From Alphaproteobacteria bacterium (GTDB taxonomy: Bacteria; Pseudomonadota; Alphaproteobacteria; RF32; CAG-239): a stretch of DNA of 64,000 nucleotides. Each line of letters begins with the position of its first letter. Position 1 is the first letter of the stretch. The translations under genes were made by a program, and so were the position numbers. The stretch is from positions 1-64,000 of the forward strand of contig JAFUBQ010000007.1 of the NCBI GenBank assembly GCA_017460085.1, in the 5' to 3' direction. The notes below the pieces were generated by a model, which was not told the origin of the DNA, did no database searches, and worked only from the letters and a program-made list of their open reading frames with translations. Positions 51,597-58,506 of this stretch are shown here, piece after piece.

Positions 51597-52094
51597 ATGA
51601 AACAACTTAAATTTTATAAATTTTTATGCCACGCATTATGCAGCGGATTTGGTGTTGGCTACTGTCCTATTGCATCGGGAACAGCCGGTTCATTAGAAAC
51701 ATTGCCTTTTGCTTTTTTAGTTGCATATTTTTATGGATTTTGTGGTATTATGGCTGCCACGGCAGTTAGCTTTGTTATTGGTGTAATTGCCAGTAAAGAA
51801 GTTTTGAAATATACCAGGCATGACCCTTCGCTGATTATTATTGATGAAGTTGCCGGCCAATTGTTGAGTTTTGCTTTGGTTGCCAATGCCTTAATTGGCA
51901 ATTTACATGCTTGGTGGACTTATATTATCGGATTTGGATTGTTTCGTTTGTTTGATATAACTAAACCGCAGCCGGCCAAATTTTTTGACGCCAAAGTTCT
52001 TAATGCTTGGGGCGTTATGCTTGATGACATTGCTGCCGGAATATATGCAGCAATTGTTCTGTATATTATCCAATTATATTTGCCGATTTTATAG
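51597..52094 (+). CDS. pgpA: Phosphatidylglycerophosphatase A
   Basis: 165 residues with four membrane segments. The PgpA marks are GFGVGYCPIASGTAGSL at the N-terminus, IIIDEVAGQ (metal-binding), FGLFRLFDITKPQPAK and GVMLDDIAAGI. It removes the phosphate from phosphatidylglycerophosphate to give phosphatidylglycerol, downstream of cdsA. An upstream in-frame Met at 51543 lies inside the preceding gene; the ATG at 51597 has GAAGGAAAA in front. It converges with the pilin-like gene, leaving only one base between the stop codons. Confidence 0.93.
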   Translation: MKQLKFYKFLCHALCSGFGVGYCPIASGTAGSLETLPFAFLVAYFYGFCGIMAATAVSFVIGVIASKEVLKYTRHDPSLIIIDEVAGQLLSFALVANALIGNLHAWWTYIIGFGLFRLFDITKPQPAKFFDAKVLNAWGVMLDDIAAGIYAAIVLYIIQLYLPIL

Positions 52095-52095
52095 C

Positions 52096-52788
52096 TTAAA
52101 AATATTTCCACACTATGCTGCAACCATTGGTTGAACCGCAACCGCAAGCAATTGCCGCTTGCGCCTTAGTGATAGGGAGATTAGATTTTTGCCCGCCCGC
52201 ACATGCAATCATCAAACCTTGTGAGGCATTTTTTCCATCACAACTTGCACCGTTTTTCTGAAATTGAATCTCAGTAATATCGGCAACGCTTTCAACCGTA
52301 GATTCTGAAGCTGATTTTTTAGTTGTACCACTCACTTTAATCCCCATAAGTCCGGAAGAACCTGCCCCCCAATCGTTGCTTGCTAAGGCGACACATGCAC
52401 TACGCGACAATCCAGTAAATTCCAGCAAAAATGTTTTTTTATCATTCTTAATTTTTGAAACACCCTGCCCAATATTTCCGCTGCCAATATAAACATCTCC
52501 GCCAAAAATATTTGTTAATTTTCCTTCACTGTTCTTATCAACCATTTCTTGCGGAACAATTTCAGATTTTACGGCAGAAAGATTATTCAAACCATTATAT
52601 GAAGTTTGTTGCAAATATAGAGTGCGAATATTGGCCACGATTGATGTAATTTGTTTTTCCGTTTCATTCAACCTGTATCTGTTCATCGCCTTAGTATAAC
52701 CGGCAATTCCGCCAACCGTTAAAACCCCTATAATCGCCAGCACACCGAGCATTTCAATCATTGAACGGCCATATTCATTCATCTTCAT
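52096..52788 (-). CDS. Type IV pilin-like protein
   Basis: 230 residues. A short leader MKMNEYG precedes the cleavage site G/RSMIE with Glu at +5, followed by the hydrophobic helix MLGVLAIIGVLTVGGIAGY: a class III signal processed by prepilin peptidase. The C-terminal globular domain has paired cysteines (SCDGKN, IACAGG, IACGCG, NGCSIV) and Gly-rich turns, close to PilS-like type IVb pilins. It would form a thin pilus or pseudopilus; no assembly genes are near. GTAAAG-type weak ribosome-binding site; a single-gene unit. Confidence 0.8.
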   Translation of the reverse strand: MKMNEYGRSMIEMLGVLAIIGVLTVGGIAGYTKAMNRYRLNETEKQITSIVANIRTLYLQQTSYNGLNNLSAVKSEIVPQEMVDKNSEGKLTNIFGGDVYIGSGNIGQGVSKIKNDKKTFLLEFTGLSRSACVALASNDWGAGSSGLMGIKVSGTTKKSASESTVESVADITEIQFQKNGASCDGKNASQGLMIACAGGQKSNLPITKAQAAIACGCGSTNGCSIVWKYF

Positions 52789-52910
52789 TAAATTTTCTTT
52801 CTAATATTTATTGCCTATAAATAAAGACGTAGCAAAATTTGCCGTTTAAGTCAATATAAAATACGATATATTACTTTTGGCTGGAATAAAATGAAAAAAT
52901 ATTTTCGGTT

Positions 52911-53924
52911 TTATTGTTTAATACGTTGCGGCATTTTATTTTTATGTCCGCCATAGCCTTGCCCGACTTTACGTCCTATAGCAGCAATTTTTGCCCCAAT
53001 GCAAGTTCGACAGTGTAAAGGTGTATCATCAACACAAGCTTTACCTGGATATAATTCATAAAGCCGGCGATATTCCCCTTCTGTCACATTAGGCATCACC
53101 ACATTTGCACCACCTTTAAGCGCCATAATTCTTCCTTGCGGGTGTAAGCTTTCCATGGCTGTTGTTGCCGGAATATTAATATCTTCCAATAATAGGCGCA
53201 TAATTGCCATAGTACGCAAAGATAAGTGTAAATTATTACCACCGGCGTTTTTAAGCGGTGTCTGCGGATGCGGTATAAATGGACCTATACCTGCCATATC
53301 AACACCGATTTCTTTTAAATATAGCAAATCTTCGGCTATAGATTCAACACTCTGATTCGGTAAGCCGACCATAATGCCTGAACCTAGCTCATAACCAAGT
53401 TCTTTAATCATCAGCAAACATTCATGCCTATGCTGCCAGCTCATACCGGGGTCTAAGCGGTTATACAAGTCTTTATCGGTTGTTTCAATACGCATTAAAT
53501 AGCGGTCTGCGCCTGCCTCTCGAAAAGCCTTATATTCAGCATAGTCACGCTCTCCGATACTCAGCGTTAGCGCCACATCATATTTTTTAATACCTTCAAT
53601 AATTTTGCACATACGCTGCTGGGAATAATACATATCTTCACCCGACTGCAAAACCAGTGTTTTGAAGCCCATATCAATAGCTTGCTTGGCTGTATGCAAC
53701 AGTTCTTCTTCACTCATATGGTAGCGCGCCAATTTCTTATTGTTTCGCTGCAAACCGCAATATTGGCAATTATTACGACAAATATTGGAAAACTCTATAA
53801 GCCCGCGCAAATGCACTTCATCGCCCACAAATTGATGCCGAACCTCATCGGCGCGGCGCAATAAATTGGCCTCATTTTCCTCGTTTTGCAGCAATTCTGT
53901 AATTTGTGCTTTGCTTAAATTCAT
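52911..53924 (-). CDS. hydE: [FeFe]-hydrogenase maturase HydE (radical SAM)
   Basis: 337 residues. The radical SAM cluster motif CRNNCQYCG (CX3CX2C) is at about residues 49-56, SGEDMYY and GSGIMVGLPNQ follow, and GIGPFIPHPQTPL plus a C-terminal HCRTCIGAK, a second cluster site, favour HydE over BioB or PylB. HydE helps build the 2Fe subcluster of [FeFe] hydrogenases from a cysteine-derived precursor. No hydF, hydG or hydrogenase is in the window. Together with nifJ it implies H2 production or consumption under anaerobiosis. Confidence 0.88.
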   Translation of the reverse strand: MNLSKAQITELLQNEENEANLLRRADEVRHQFVGDEVHLRGLIEFSNICRNNCQYCGLQRNNKKLARYHMSEEELLHTAKQAIDMGFKTLVLQSGEDMYYSQQRMCKIIEGIKKYDVALTLSIGERDYAEYKAFREAGADRYLMRIETTDKDLYNRLDPGMSWQHRHECLLMIKELGYELGSGIMVGLPNQSVESIAEDLLYLKEIGVDMAGIGPFIPHPQTPLKNAGGNNLHLSLRTMAIMRLLLEDINIPATTAMESLHPQGRIMALKGGANVVMPNVTEGEYRRLYELYPGKACVDDTPLHCRTCIGAKIAAIGRKVGQGYGGHKNKMPQRIKQ

Positions 53925-53939
53925 CTGAAAAAAGCTCCT

Positions 53940-53968
53940 AAAAGAAAACCGCTGAAATTCAGCGGTCC
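53940..53968 (-). terminator. Terminator of tRNA-Arg
   Basis: ACCGCTGAA/TTCAGCGGT is a perfect stem; on the minus strand TTTTCTTTT follows. It lies between tRNA-Arg and hydE. Confidence 0.8.
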
Positions 53969-53978
53969 ATAAAGGAAA

Positions 53979-54055
53979 TGGCGCGCTCCGGGCGATTCGA
54001 ACGCCCGACCCACAGCTTAGAAGGCTGTTGCTCTATCCAACTGAGCTAGGAGCGC
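53979..54055 (-). tRNA. tRNA-Arg (anticodon TCT)
   Basis: Minus strand. Acceptor arms GCGCTCC and GGAGCGC pair; discriminator G and encoded CCA follow (53982-53979). The anticodon stem ACAGC/GCTGT closes CTTCTAA, giving anticodon TCT, reading AGA. D-loop AGTTGGAT and T-loop TTCGAAT are normal. Confidence 0.95.
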
Positions 54056-54150
54056 AGCAAACAATATGTTAATTGCCACATTTTTTTGTGCTTGTCAATA
54101 AATTTTTATCATTCTGCTCTAGCAACTAAAATTTATGTTTTCGCTAGAGA

Positions 54151-54190
54151 AAAAAAATACCTGCCGCAACACGACAGGTATTTTTTTTTA
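54151..54190 (-). terminator. Terminator of the small hypothetical gene
   Basis: AAAAAATACCTG and CAGGTATTTTTT form a long stem, T-rich on both sides; it overlaps the stop codon at 54188. Confidence 0.8.
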
Positions 54191-54505
54191 TAAACATTTA
54201 CGACATATTGTCATATTTAATATGTCATAAAACTTATGTCCATCAACATGCTCAGTTATTGTAACCAAAATGTGATGTCCAACTTTCATCAAAGCCAGTT
54301 CTCGGGCAACGGCGCAAGATAGGGCCTTACCCTGAATAGGAATCTTTATGAGCGTGTTAACGGCAGATGTCTGCGGTTTGTTCATTTCTACACCATCAGT
54401 CATCATCAAGGTCTGACTGTTAACCTCTATGTTAAGCTGCGCAACTCCGTCACACAGCGACACATGACGAGCAATGCCGTCATAAATAATAACATTTTTT
54501 TTCAT
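54188..54505 (-). CDS. Hypothetical 105-residue protein
   Basis: Not recognised. The chain looks like a small beta-rich domain: MKKNVIIYDGIARHVSLCDG, then strands around LNIEVNSQTLMMTDG and NTLIKIPIQGKALSCAV, and a short KVGHHILVTITEHVDGHKF; the last residues contain CRKC. No signal peptide. It has its own promoter (TTGACA 54553-54548, TAAACT 54530-54525, 17 bases apart) and terminator, so expression is likely. No gene next to it suggests a role. Confidence 0.6.
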   Translation of the reverse strand: MKKNVIIYDGIARHVSLCDGVAQLNIEVNSQTLMMTDGVEMNKPQTSAVNTLIKIPIQGKALSCAVARELALMKVGHHILVTITEHVDGHKFYDILNMTICRKCL

Positions 54506-54524
54506 AATTGTATGTTTTTATGTC

Positions 54525-54553
54525 AGTTTACATTATTATTTTTATTTTGTCAA
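54525..54553 (-). promoter_or_regulatory. Promoter of the small hypothetical gene
   Basis: TTGACA and TAAACT on the minus strand with a 17-base spacer. Confidence 0.6.
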
Positions 54554-54653
54554 TAAATATTTTTTTATCGTAATAGCAAAATAAAATTTCATAATTTATA
54601 AAGGACTTTAATTTAGAATGGAGTGCAATGTAAATAGAAAAAGGAGAATGTTT

Positions 54654-56027
54654 ATGCCCGTTTTAGCTGCAGTTGCCGTGCCGCATCCGCCGCTCATTTT
54701 ACCGGCGGTTGGCAAAGGTGAAGAACAAAAAATTGCCCGCACCATCAGTGCTTATCGCCAAGCAATGAAATTTCTGAGTGCATATAAGCCGGATACGGTA
54801 ATTATCACCAGCCCGCACGCACCGCTTTATGCCGACTATTTTCACGTCTCCGGCGGAGAACGCGCCACCGGCGATATGATGCGTTTTAATGCGCCGTTTA
54901 CCAAATTAACCGCTGAATATGACACCGAATTTGTGCGCGAATTGGAACAACAGTGCGAAGCGCTGCATTTTCCGTGCGGCACCAAAGGCGCAGATGACGG
55001 CACACTCGACCACGCCACTTTTATCCCGCTCTATTTTTTGAACGAAGTTTATCAAAATTATAAAGTTGTGCGAATTGGTATTTCCGGTTTAAGTTTGCTG
55101 CACCACTATGATTTGGGGCGAATTATCACTGCTGTTGCCAACAAACTTAACCGGCGAATTGCCATTATTGCCAGCGGCGATTTATCTCACAAACTGTTAG
55201 CAGAGGGGCCATATGGATTCGCTCCCGAAGGACCTTTGTATGACCGCAAAATTACCACCGCATTAAATGTGGCGGATTTTGCCACCATGCTGGAAATGCC
55301 ACCGGAATTATGTGATAACGCAGCCGAATGCGGGCATCGCTCGTTTGTAATTATGGCCGGAACATTAGACGGTATGTCGGTTAAAAGTGAGCTGCTTTCA
55401 TATGAAGGACCGTTTGGTGTCGGTTATGGCGTGGCAAAGTTTGAAATTGTCGGCACCGATAAAAACCGCTTTTTCGGCGCGCAGCATTTGGCAAAATTAG
55501 CCATGTTACGAAATGCCGAAGACCCTTATGTGCATTTGGCGCGGCAAACGGTGGAACATTTTGTTAAAACCGGTAAAGCGCCGGAAACGGTTGATGCTTT
55601 GCCGGAAGAATTACTTAATCAGCGAGCCGGTGCTTTTGTTTCGCTCAAAAAACACGGGCAGCTGCGCGGCTGCATCGGCACCACACAAGCAACACAAGCC
55701 TCATTAGCACTGGAAATTGTGCAAAACGCCATTTCCGCTTGTTCGCGCGACCCGCGGTTTAAGCCGGTTCGGCCGGAAGAGTTAAGTGAATTGGAATATA
55801 GTGTTGATGTGCTTGCACCGGCTGAACCGGTGAAAGACGAAAAAGAGCTTGATGCCAAAAAATATGGTGTGATTGTGCGCAAAGACAGTCGGCAAGGTTT
55901 GTTGCTGCCTGATTTGGAAGGGGTGAATACACCAGCCGAGCAAATTGCTATTGCCAAGCAAAAAGCCGGCATTGCGCCGGAAGAAGAAGTTGAGCTGTGG
56001 CGCTTTGAGGTGGTGCGACACAAATAA
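54654..56027 (+). CDS. Memo-like/AMMECR1 fusion protein (AmmeMemoRadiSam system)
   Basis: 457 residues in two parts. Residues 1-265 resemble the LigB-type extradiol dioxygenase and Memo fold: AVPHPPLILPAVG, ITSPHAPLYADYFHV, LDHATFIPLYFL and ASGDLSHKL give the metal-site His and Asp residues. Residues 280-457 are an AMMECR1 domain: FVSLKKHGQLRGCIGT, NAISACSRDPRF and the closing WRFEVVRHK. In many bacteria Memo (B), AMMECR1 (A) and a radical SAM protein form a three-part system of poorly known function; here A and B are fused. AGGAG lies seven bases before ATG 54654. No AmmeMemoRadiSam radical SAM partner is present next to it. Confidence 0.88.
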   Translation: MPVLAAVAVPHPPLILPAVGKGEEQKIARTISAYRQAMKFLSAYKPDTVIITSPHAPLYADYFHVSGGERATGDMMRFNAPFTKLTAEYDTEFVRELEQQCEALHFPCGTKGADDGTLDHATFIPLYFLNEVYQNYKVVRIGISGLSLLHHYDLGRIITAVANKLNRRIAIIASGDLSHKLLAEGPYGFAPEGPLYDRKITTALNVADFATMLEMPPELCDNAAECGHRSFVIMAGTLDGMSVKSELLSYEGPFGVGYGVAKFEIVGTDKNRFFGAQHLAKLAMLRNAEDPYVHLARQTVEHFVKTGKAPETVDALPEELLNQRAGAFVSLKKHGQLRGCIGTTQATQASLALEIVQNAISACSRDPRFKPVRPEELSELEYSVDVLAPAEPVKDEKELDAKKYGVIVRKDSRQGLLLPDLEGVNTPAEQIAIAKQKAGIAPEEEVELWRFEVVRHK

Positions 56028-56033
56028 GCAAAA

Positions 56034-56062
56034 GGTGGTAACATTGCTGCTACCACCCCATT
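56034..56062 (+). terminator. Possible terminator of the Memo/AMMECR1 gene
   Basis: GGTGGTA (56034-56040) and TACCACC (56051-56057) pair; the following T tract is weak. Confidence 0.45.
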
Positions 56063-56182
56063 CTTATCGTTTAATTGACAAGAAAATTCGGAGTTTCCGA
56101 ATAACAATAATAATCCTTATTATCATTATTATACCTTTCATAATATTGAAAGGGGAAAAACCGCGCATACATTTAAAAACAC

Positions 56183-56211
56183 TTGACAGTGATTTAAATA
56201 TGTGCTATCAT
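56183..56211 (+). promoter_or_regulatory. Promoter of the candidate small RNA
   Basis: Perfect TTGACA (56183-56188), 17-base spacer, TATCAT (56206-56211). Confidence 0.75.
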
Positions 56212-56217
56212 CAACCC

Positions 56218-56293
56218 AGAAATTGGTTAAAGAACGGTTTAACCCCTTTCGAAGTTGAAAATATGTCCGGTGTCGTGAACCGGACTATTTTTT
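56218..56293 (+). ncRNA. Candidate small RNA of about 75 nt
   Basis: The 380-base gap between the Memo/AMMECR1 and HD-domain genes holds a promoter followed by a terminator. Between them, GGTTAAA/TTTAACC (56225-56231, 56238-56244) forms a first hairpin, an unpaired CCCTTTCGAAG-type linker follows, and GTCCGGT/ACCGGAC (56265-56271, 56279-56285) plus a T run ends transcription. Two hairpins with an open linker is a common trans-acting sRNA form. It could also be a leader of the HD gene. No family recognised. Confidence 0.6.
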
Positions 56294-56410
56294 ATATTAT
56301 AATAAATTTTCTTTGTCAAACCAAAATAAAACACTAGCTTTTGCAAAATCCTCTATTGATTTTTATAAAGATGATTTGTATCATAAGCGTGAAAACGAGG
56401 AGAAAATGTA

Positions 56411-56851
56411 ATGATTACACAAAACAGATGGCAGCATATTTTAGGTGTGGCACGAAAGGCTAAAGTGCTGGCGGAAAAGTTGAAGCCGGATAATGCACAA
56501 TATGCTGAAGATATGTTTTTGCTTGGGGTGATGCATGATTTAGGCTATGAATTTATGGAAAGCAACGCTTCTCATGCGGCAGTCGGCGGAAAAATATTAA
56601 AACGCAATAATTATCAATATTGGCAGGAGGTGGCTTTGCATGGCGATGAAACAGTAGAAAATATGTCTGATGAGCTATTTATTTTAAATTGTGCCGATAT
56701 GATGACAGGCCCCAACGGCGAAGATTTTACTTTTGAAGAAAGGTTGGAAGAAATTGCCGGCCGCTTCGGCAAAGATACCGCACCGTATCAAAAATGCGTG
56801 ATTGAAGTGCAGAAGTTAAAAGCCGATGAAAGATATAAAAGGTTAAAATGA
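56411..56851 (+). CDS. HD-domain phosphohydrolase-like protein
   Basis: 146 residues, HD superfamily: His in NRWQHILGVARKA (about residue 9), the HD pair in LLGVMHDLGYEF (about 43-44) and Asp in NCADMMTGPNG (about 98). Short HD proteins of this type hydrolyse nucleotides or related phosphates with divalent metals; the substrate is unknown. It leads three tightly packed genes, with stop and next start overlapping by four bases. Confidence 0.8.
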   Translation: MITQNRWQHILGVARKAKVLAEKLKPDNAQYAEDMFLLGVMHDLGYEFMESNASHAAVGGKILKRNNYQYWQEVALHGDETVENMSDELFILNCADMMTGPNGEDFTFEERLEEIAGRFGKDTAPYQKCVIEVQKLKADERYKRLK

Positions 56852-57168
56852 AATTTTGCAAATTAGAAATATTTATTCCGCAGTCACATTTAGATGTTTT
56901 GCAAAAAGCATTACAAAATGTTGATGCCGGACATATCGGAAATTATGATTCGTGCTTATCATACAGCGAAGTTATCGGCACATGGCGGCCGCTTAAAAAT
57001 GCCCAACCATATTCGGGAAAGCTAAATGAAATCAGTCAGGAAAAAGAACTTAAAGTTGAAGTGCGAGTTTCAGAGCAAAATTTGCAACAAACATTGCAAG
57101 CTATAAAGTCTGTTCACCCTTATGAAGAACCTGTCATTAACATTATTCCTTTATTAAATGAGGTATAA
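56848..57168 (+). CDS. Stand-alone NIF3/YqfO C-terminal-type protein
   Basis: 106 residues resembling the CutA-like insert domain of NIF3/YqfO proteins: KLEIFIPQSHLDVLQKAL, GHIGNYDSCLSYSEVIGTW, GxW and PYSG motifs, and SVHPYEEPVINIIPL at the end. In NIF3 proteins this domain trimerises; short stand-alone forms have no known function. Starts with ATGA overlap of the HD gene. Confidence 0.8.
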   Translation: MKFCKLEIFIPQSHLDVLQKALQNVDAGHIGNYDSCLSYSEVIGTWRPLKNAQPYSGKLNEISQEKELKVEVRVSEQNLQQTLQAIKSVHPYEEPVINIIPLLNEV

Positions 57169-57170
57169 AA

Positions 57171-57674
57171 ATGCCAACCTATTTAATCATCGGCAATATT
57201 TTTTCATTATTATCGGCAATTTGCATTGCGGTTTCAGTGGTTAAAAAGAGCAAAAAATCTTTAATCGGGTGGCAAATTTTTGATGTGATATTTTGCATAT
57301 TATCAAATATTGCTCTTTACACATATGCGGCGCTAACCACTAATTTTATTTCCTTAATCCGTAATATTTTGGCCTATAACAATAAATTAAGCAAAAACAT
57401 GACATGGTTTTTATTGATTTTATGCATCGTTGCCGGTTTATGGGCTAACAATCGCGGTATTATCGGTCTGTTTCCCGTTATAGCTTCCGCCGAATATACC
57501 CTTCTGATGTATATTACCAAAAATGAACAACAAATGCGCTGGGCGCTGATGATAAATTTGTTTTTATGGCTCATTCACGATTTTTATGTGCAAGCATATC
57601 CCTCTGCTATTACTGATTTAGCGTTAGGTATTTGGATTTTCGTGCAAATCTATTGCAATAAAAAGAAGAGTTAG
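57171..57674 (+). CDS. YgjV-family inner-membrane protein
   Basis: 167 residues with about six membrane segments. The pattern ISLIRNILAYNN after the third segment and the closing LALGIWIFVQIYC fit the YgjV (Imp-YgjV) family, function unknown. It is two bases after the previous stop and ends the small operon; a weak TACC/GGTA hairpin follows at about 57674-57690. Confidence 0.75.
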   Translation: MPTYLIIGNIFSLLSAICIAVSVVKKSKKSLIGWQIFDVIFCILSNIALYTYAALTTNFISLIRNILAYNNKLSKNMTWFLLILCIVAGLWANNRGIIGLFPVIASAEYTLLMYITKNEQQMRWALMINLFLWLIHDFYVQAYPSAITDLALGIWIFVQIYCNKKKS

Positions 57675-57745
57675 TATACCAAAGGTGGTATTTATCTTCT
57701 GTATTAAACTCATATTTTATTATCCTCAAAACTTCCGTTACAACA

Positions 57746-57794
57746 AAAAAGCCACCCTAAGAGGTGGCTTTGATTGGTAGGCGCTGAGAGGTTC
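57746..57794. repeat. Duplicated 3' end of tRNA-Val with terminator
   Basis: About 49 bases nearly identical to 58296-58345: the GCCACC/GGTGGC terminator, the CCA end and the last 15-20 bases of tRNA-Val in minus orientation. The rest of the tRNA is missing, so this is a truncated duplicate, one position (A for G next to the CCA side) changed. Confidence 0.7.
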
Positions 57795-57796
57795 TT

Positions 57797-58259
57797 CTTG
57801 CTCCGTAAGCTCGCGCCTTAAGCGCTTGCTATACTTTGCTTCGGTCACTCGGTTGCAAGTTGTTCGCTGCGCGTCGCTTGCGCTAGCTTGCTTACAAGCA
57901 ACCTTCGCCTGTCGTCATAAAACAAGCATTCAGCTTGTTTTATTTCCTCCTCTTGCTCCGTAAGCTCGCGCCTTAAGCGCTTGCTATACTTTGCTTCGGT
58001 CACTTGGTTGCAAGTTGTTCGCTGCGCGTCGCTTGCGCTAGCTTGCTTACAAGCAACCCTCGCCTGTCGTCATAAAACAAGCATTTAGCTTGTTTTATTT
58101 CCTCCTCTTGCTCCGTAAGCTCGCGCCTTAAGCGCTTGCTAACTACGCTTCGGTCACTCGGTTGTAAGTTGTTCGCTGCGCGTCGCTTACGCTAGCTTGT
58201 TTACAAGCAACCTTCGCCTGTCGTCATAAAACAAGCATTCAGCTTGTTTTATTTCCTCC
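57797..58259. repeat. Three tandem copies of a 155-bp non-coding unit
   Basis: Copies begin at 57797, 57952 and 58107 with CTTGCTCCGTAAGCTCGCGC and end in ATTTCCTCC. The first two are almost identical; the third has several changes (AACTACGCTT for ATACTTTGCTT). Each contains GCGCTTGC-type hairpins and AAACAAGC/GCTTGTTT, a T-flanked stem like a terminator. No frame runs through all copies, and no unique spacers lie between them, so it is not a CRISPR array. It fills the 650-base gap between ygjV-like and tRNA-Val genes. Confidence 0.85.
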
Positions 58260-58297
58260 AGCTCCCTTTGGTCGTTCGAACCTTTTATACATATAAC

Positions 58298-58321
58298 AAA
58301 AGCCACCCTAAGAGGTGGCTT
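58298..58321 (-). terminator. Terminator of tRNA-Val
   Basis: AGCCACC/GGTGGCT stem followed by TTTTGTT on the minus strand. Confidence 0.75.
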
Positions 58322-58325
58322 TGAT

Positions 58326-58401
58326 TGGTGGGCGCTGAGAGGTTCGAACTCCCGACCCTCTCGGTGTAAACGAGATGCTCTTCCAGCTGAGCTAAGCGCC
58401 C
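58326..58401 (-). tRNA. tRNA-Val (anticodon TAC)
   Basis: Minus strand. Acceptor GGGCGCT pairs with AGCGCCC; ACCA is encoded. The anticodon stem TCTCG/CGAGA closes TTTACAC, giving TAC, reading GTA. T-loop TTCGAAC is normal. Its 3' end is partly duplicated at 57746-57794. Confidence 0.95.
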
Positions 58402-58506
58402 ATCACGTTTTACAAAAGCTGTTATATACGCAAAATTTTTATAAATCAAGTGTTTTTTTAAATTATTTTTATTTTTTTTATCTTACTTCAAAAAAATTGT
58501 CGTTTT

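Noticed and set aside
56041..56160. A gene remnant in the AT-rich stretch after the Memo/AMMECR1 gene
   Set aside because: Only short AT-rich palindromes are seen; no frame resembles a protein.
57797..58259. CRISPR array
   Set aside because: The units are 155 bp and directly joined, with no unique spacers of constant length and no cas genes.
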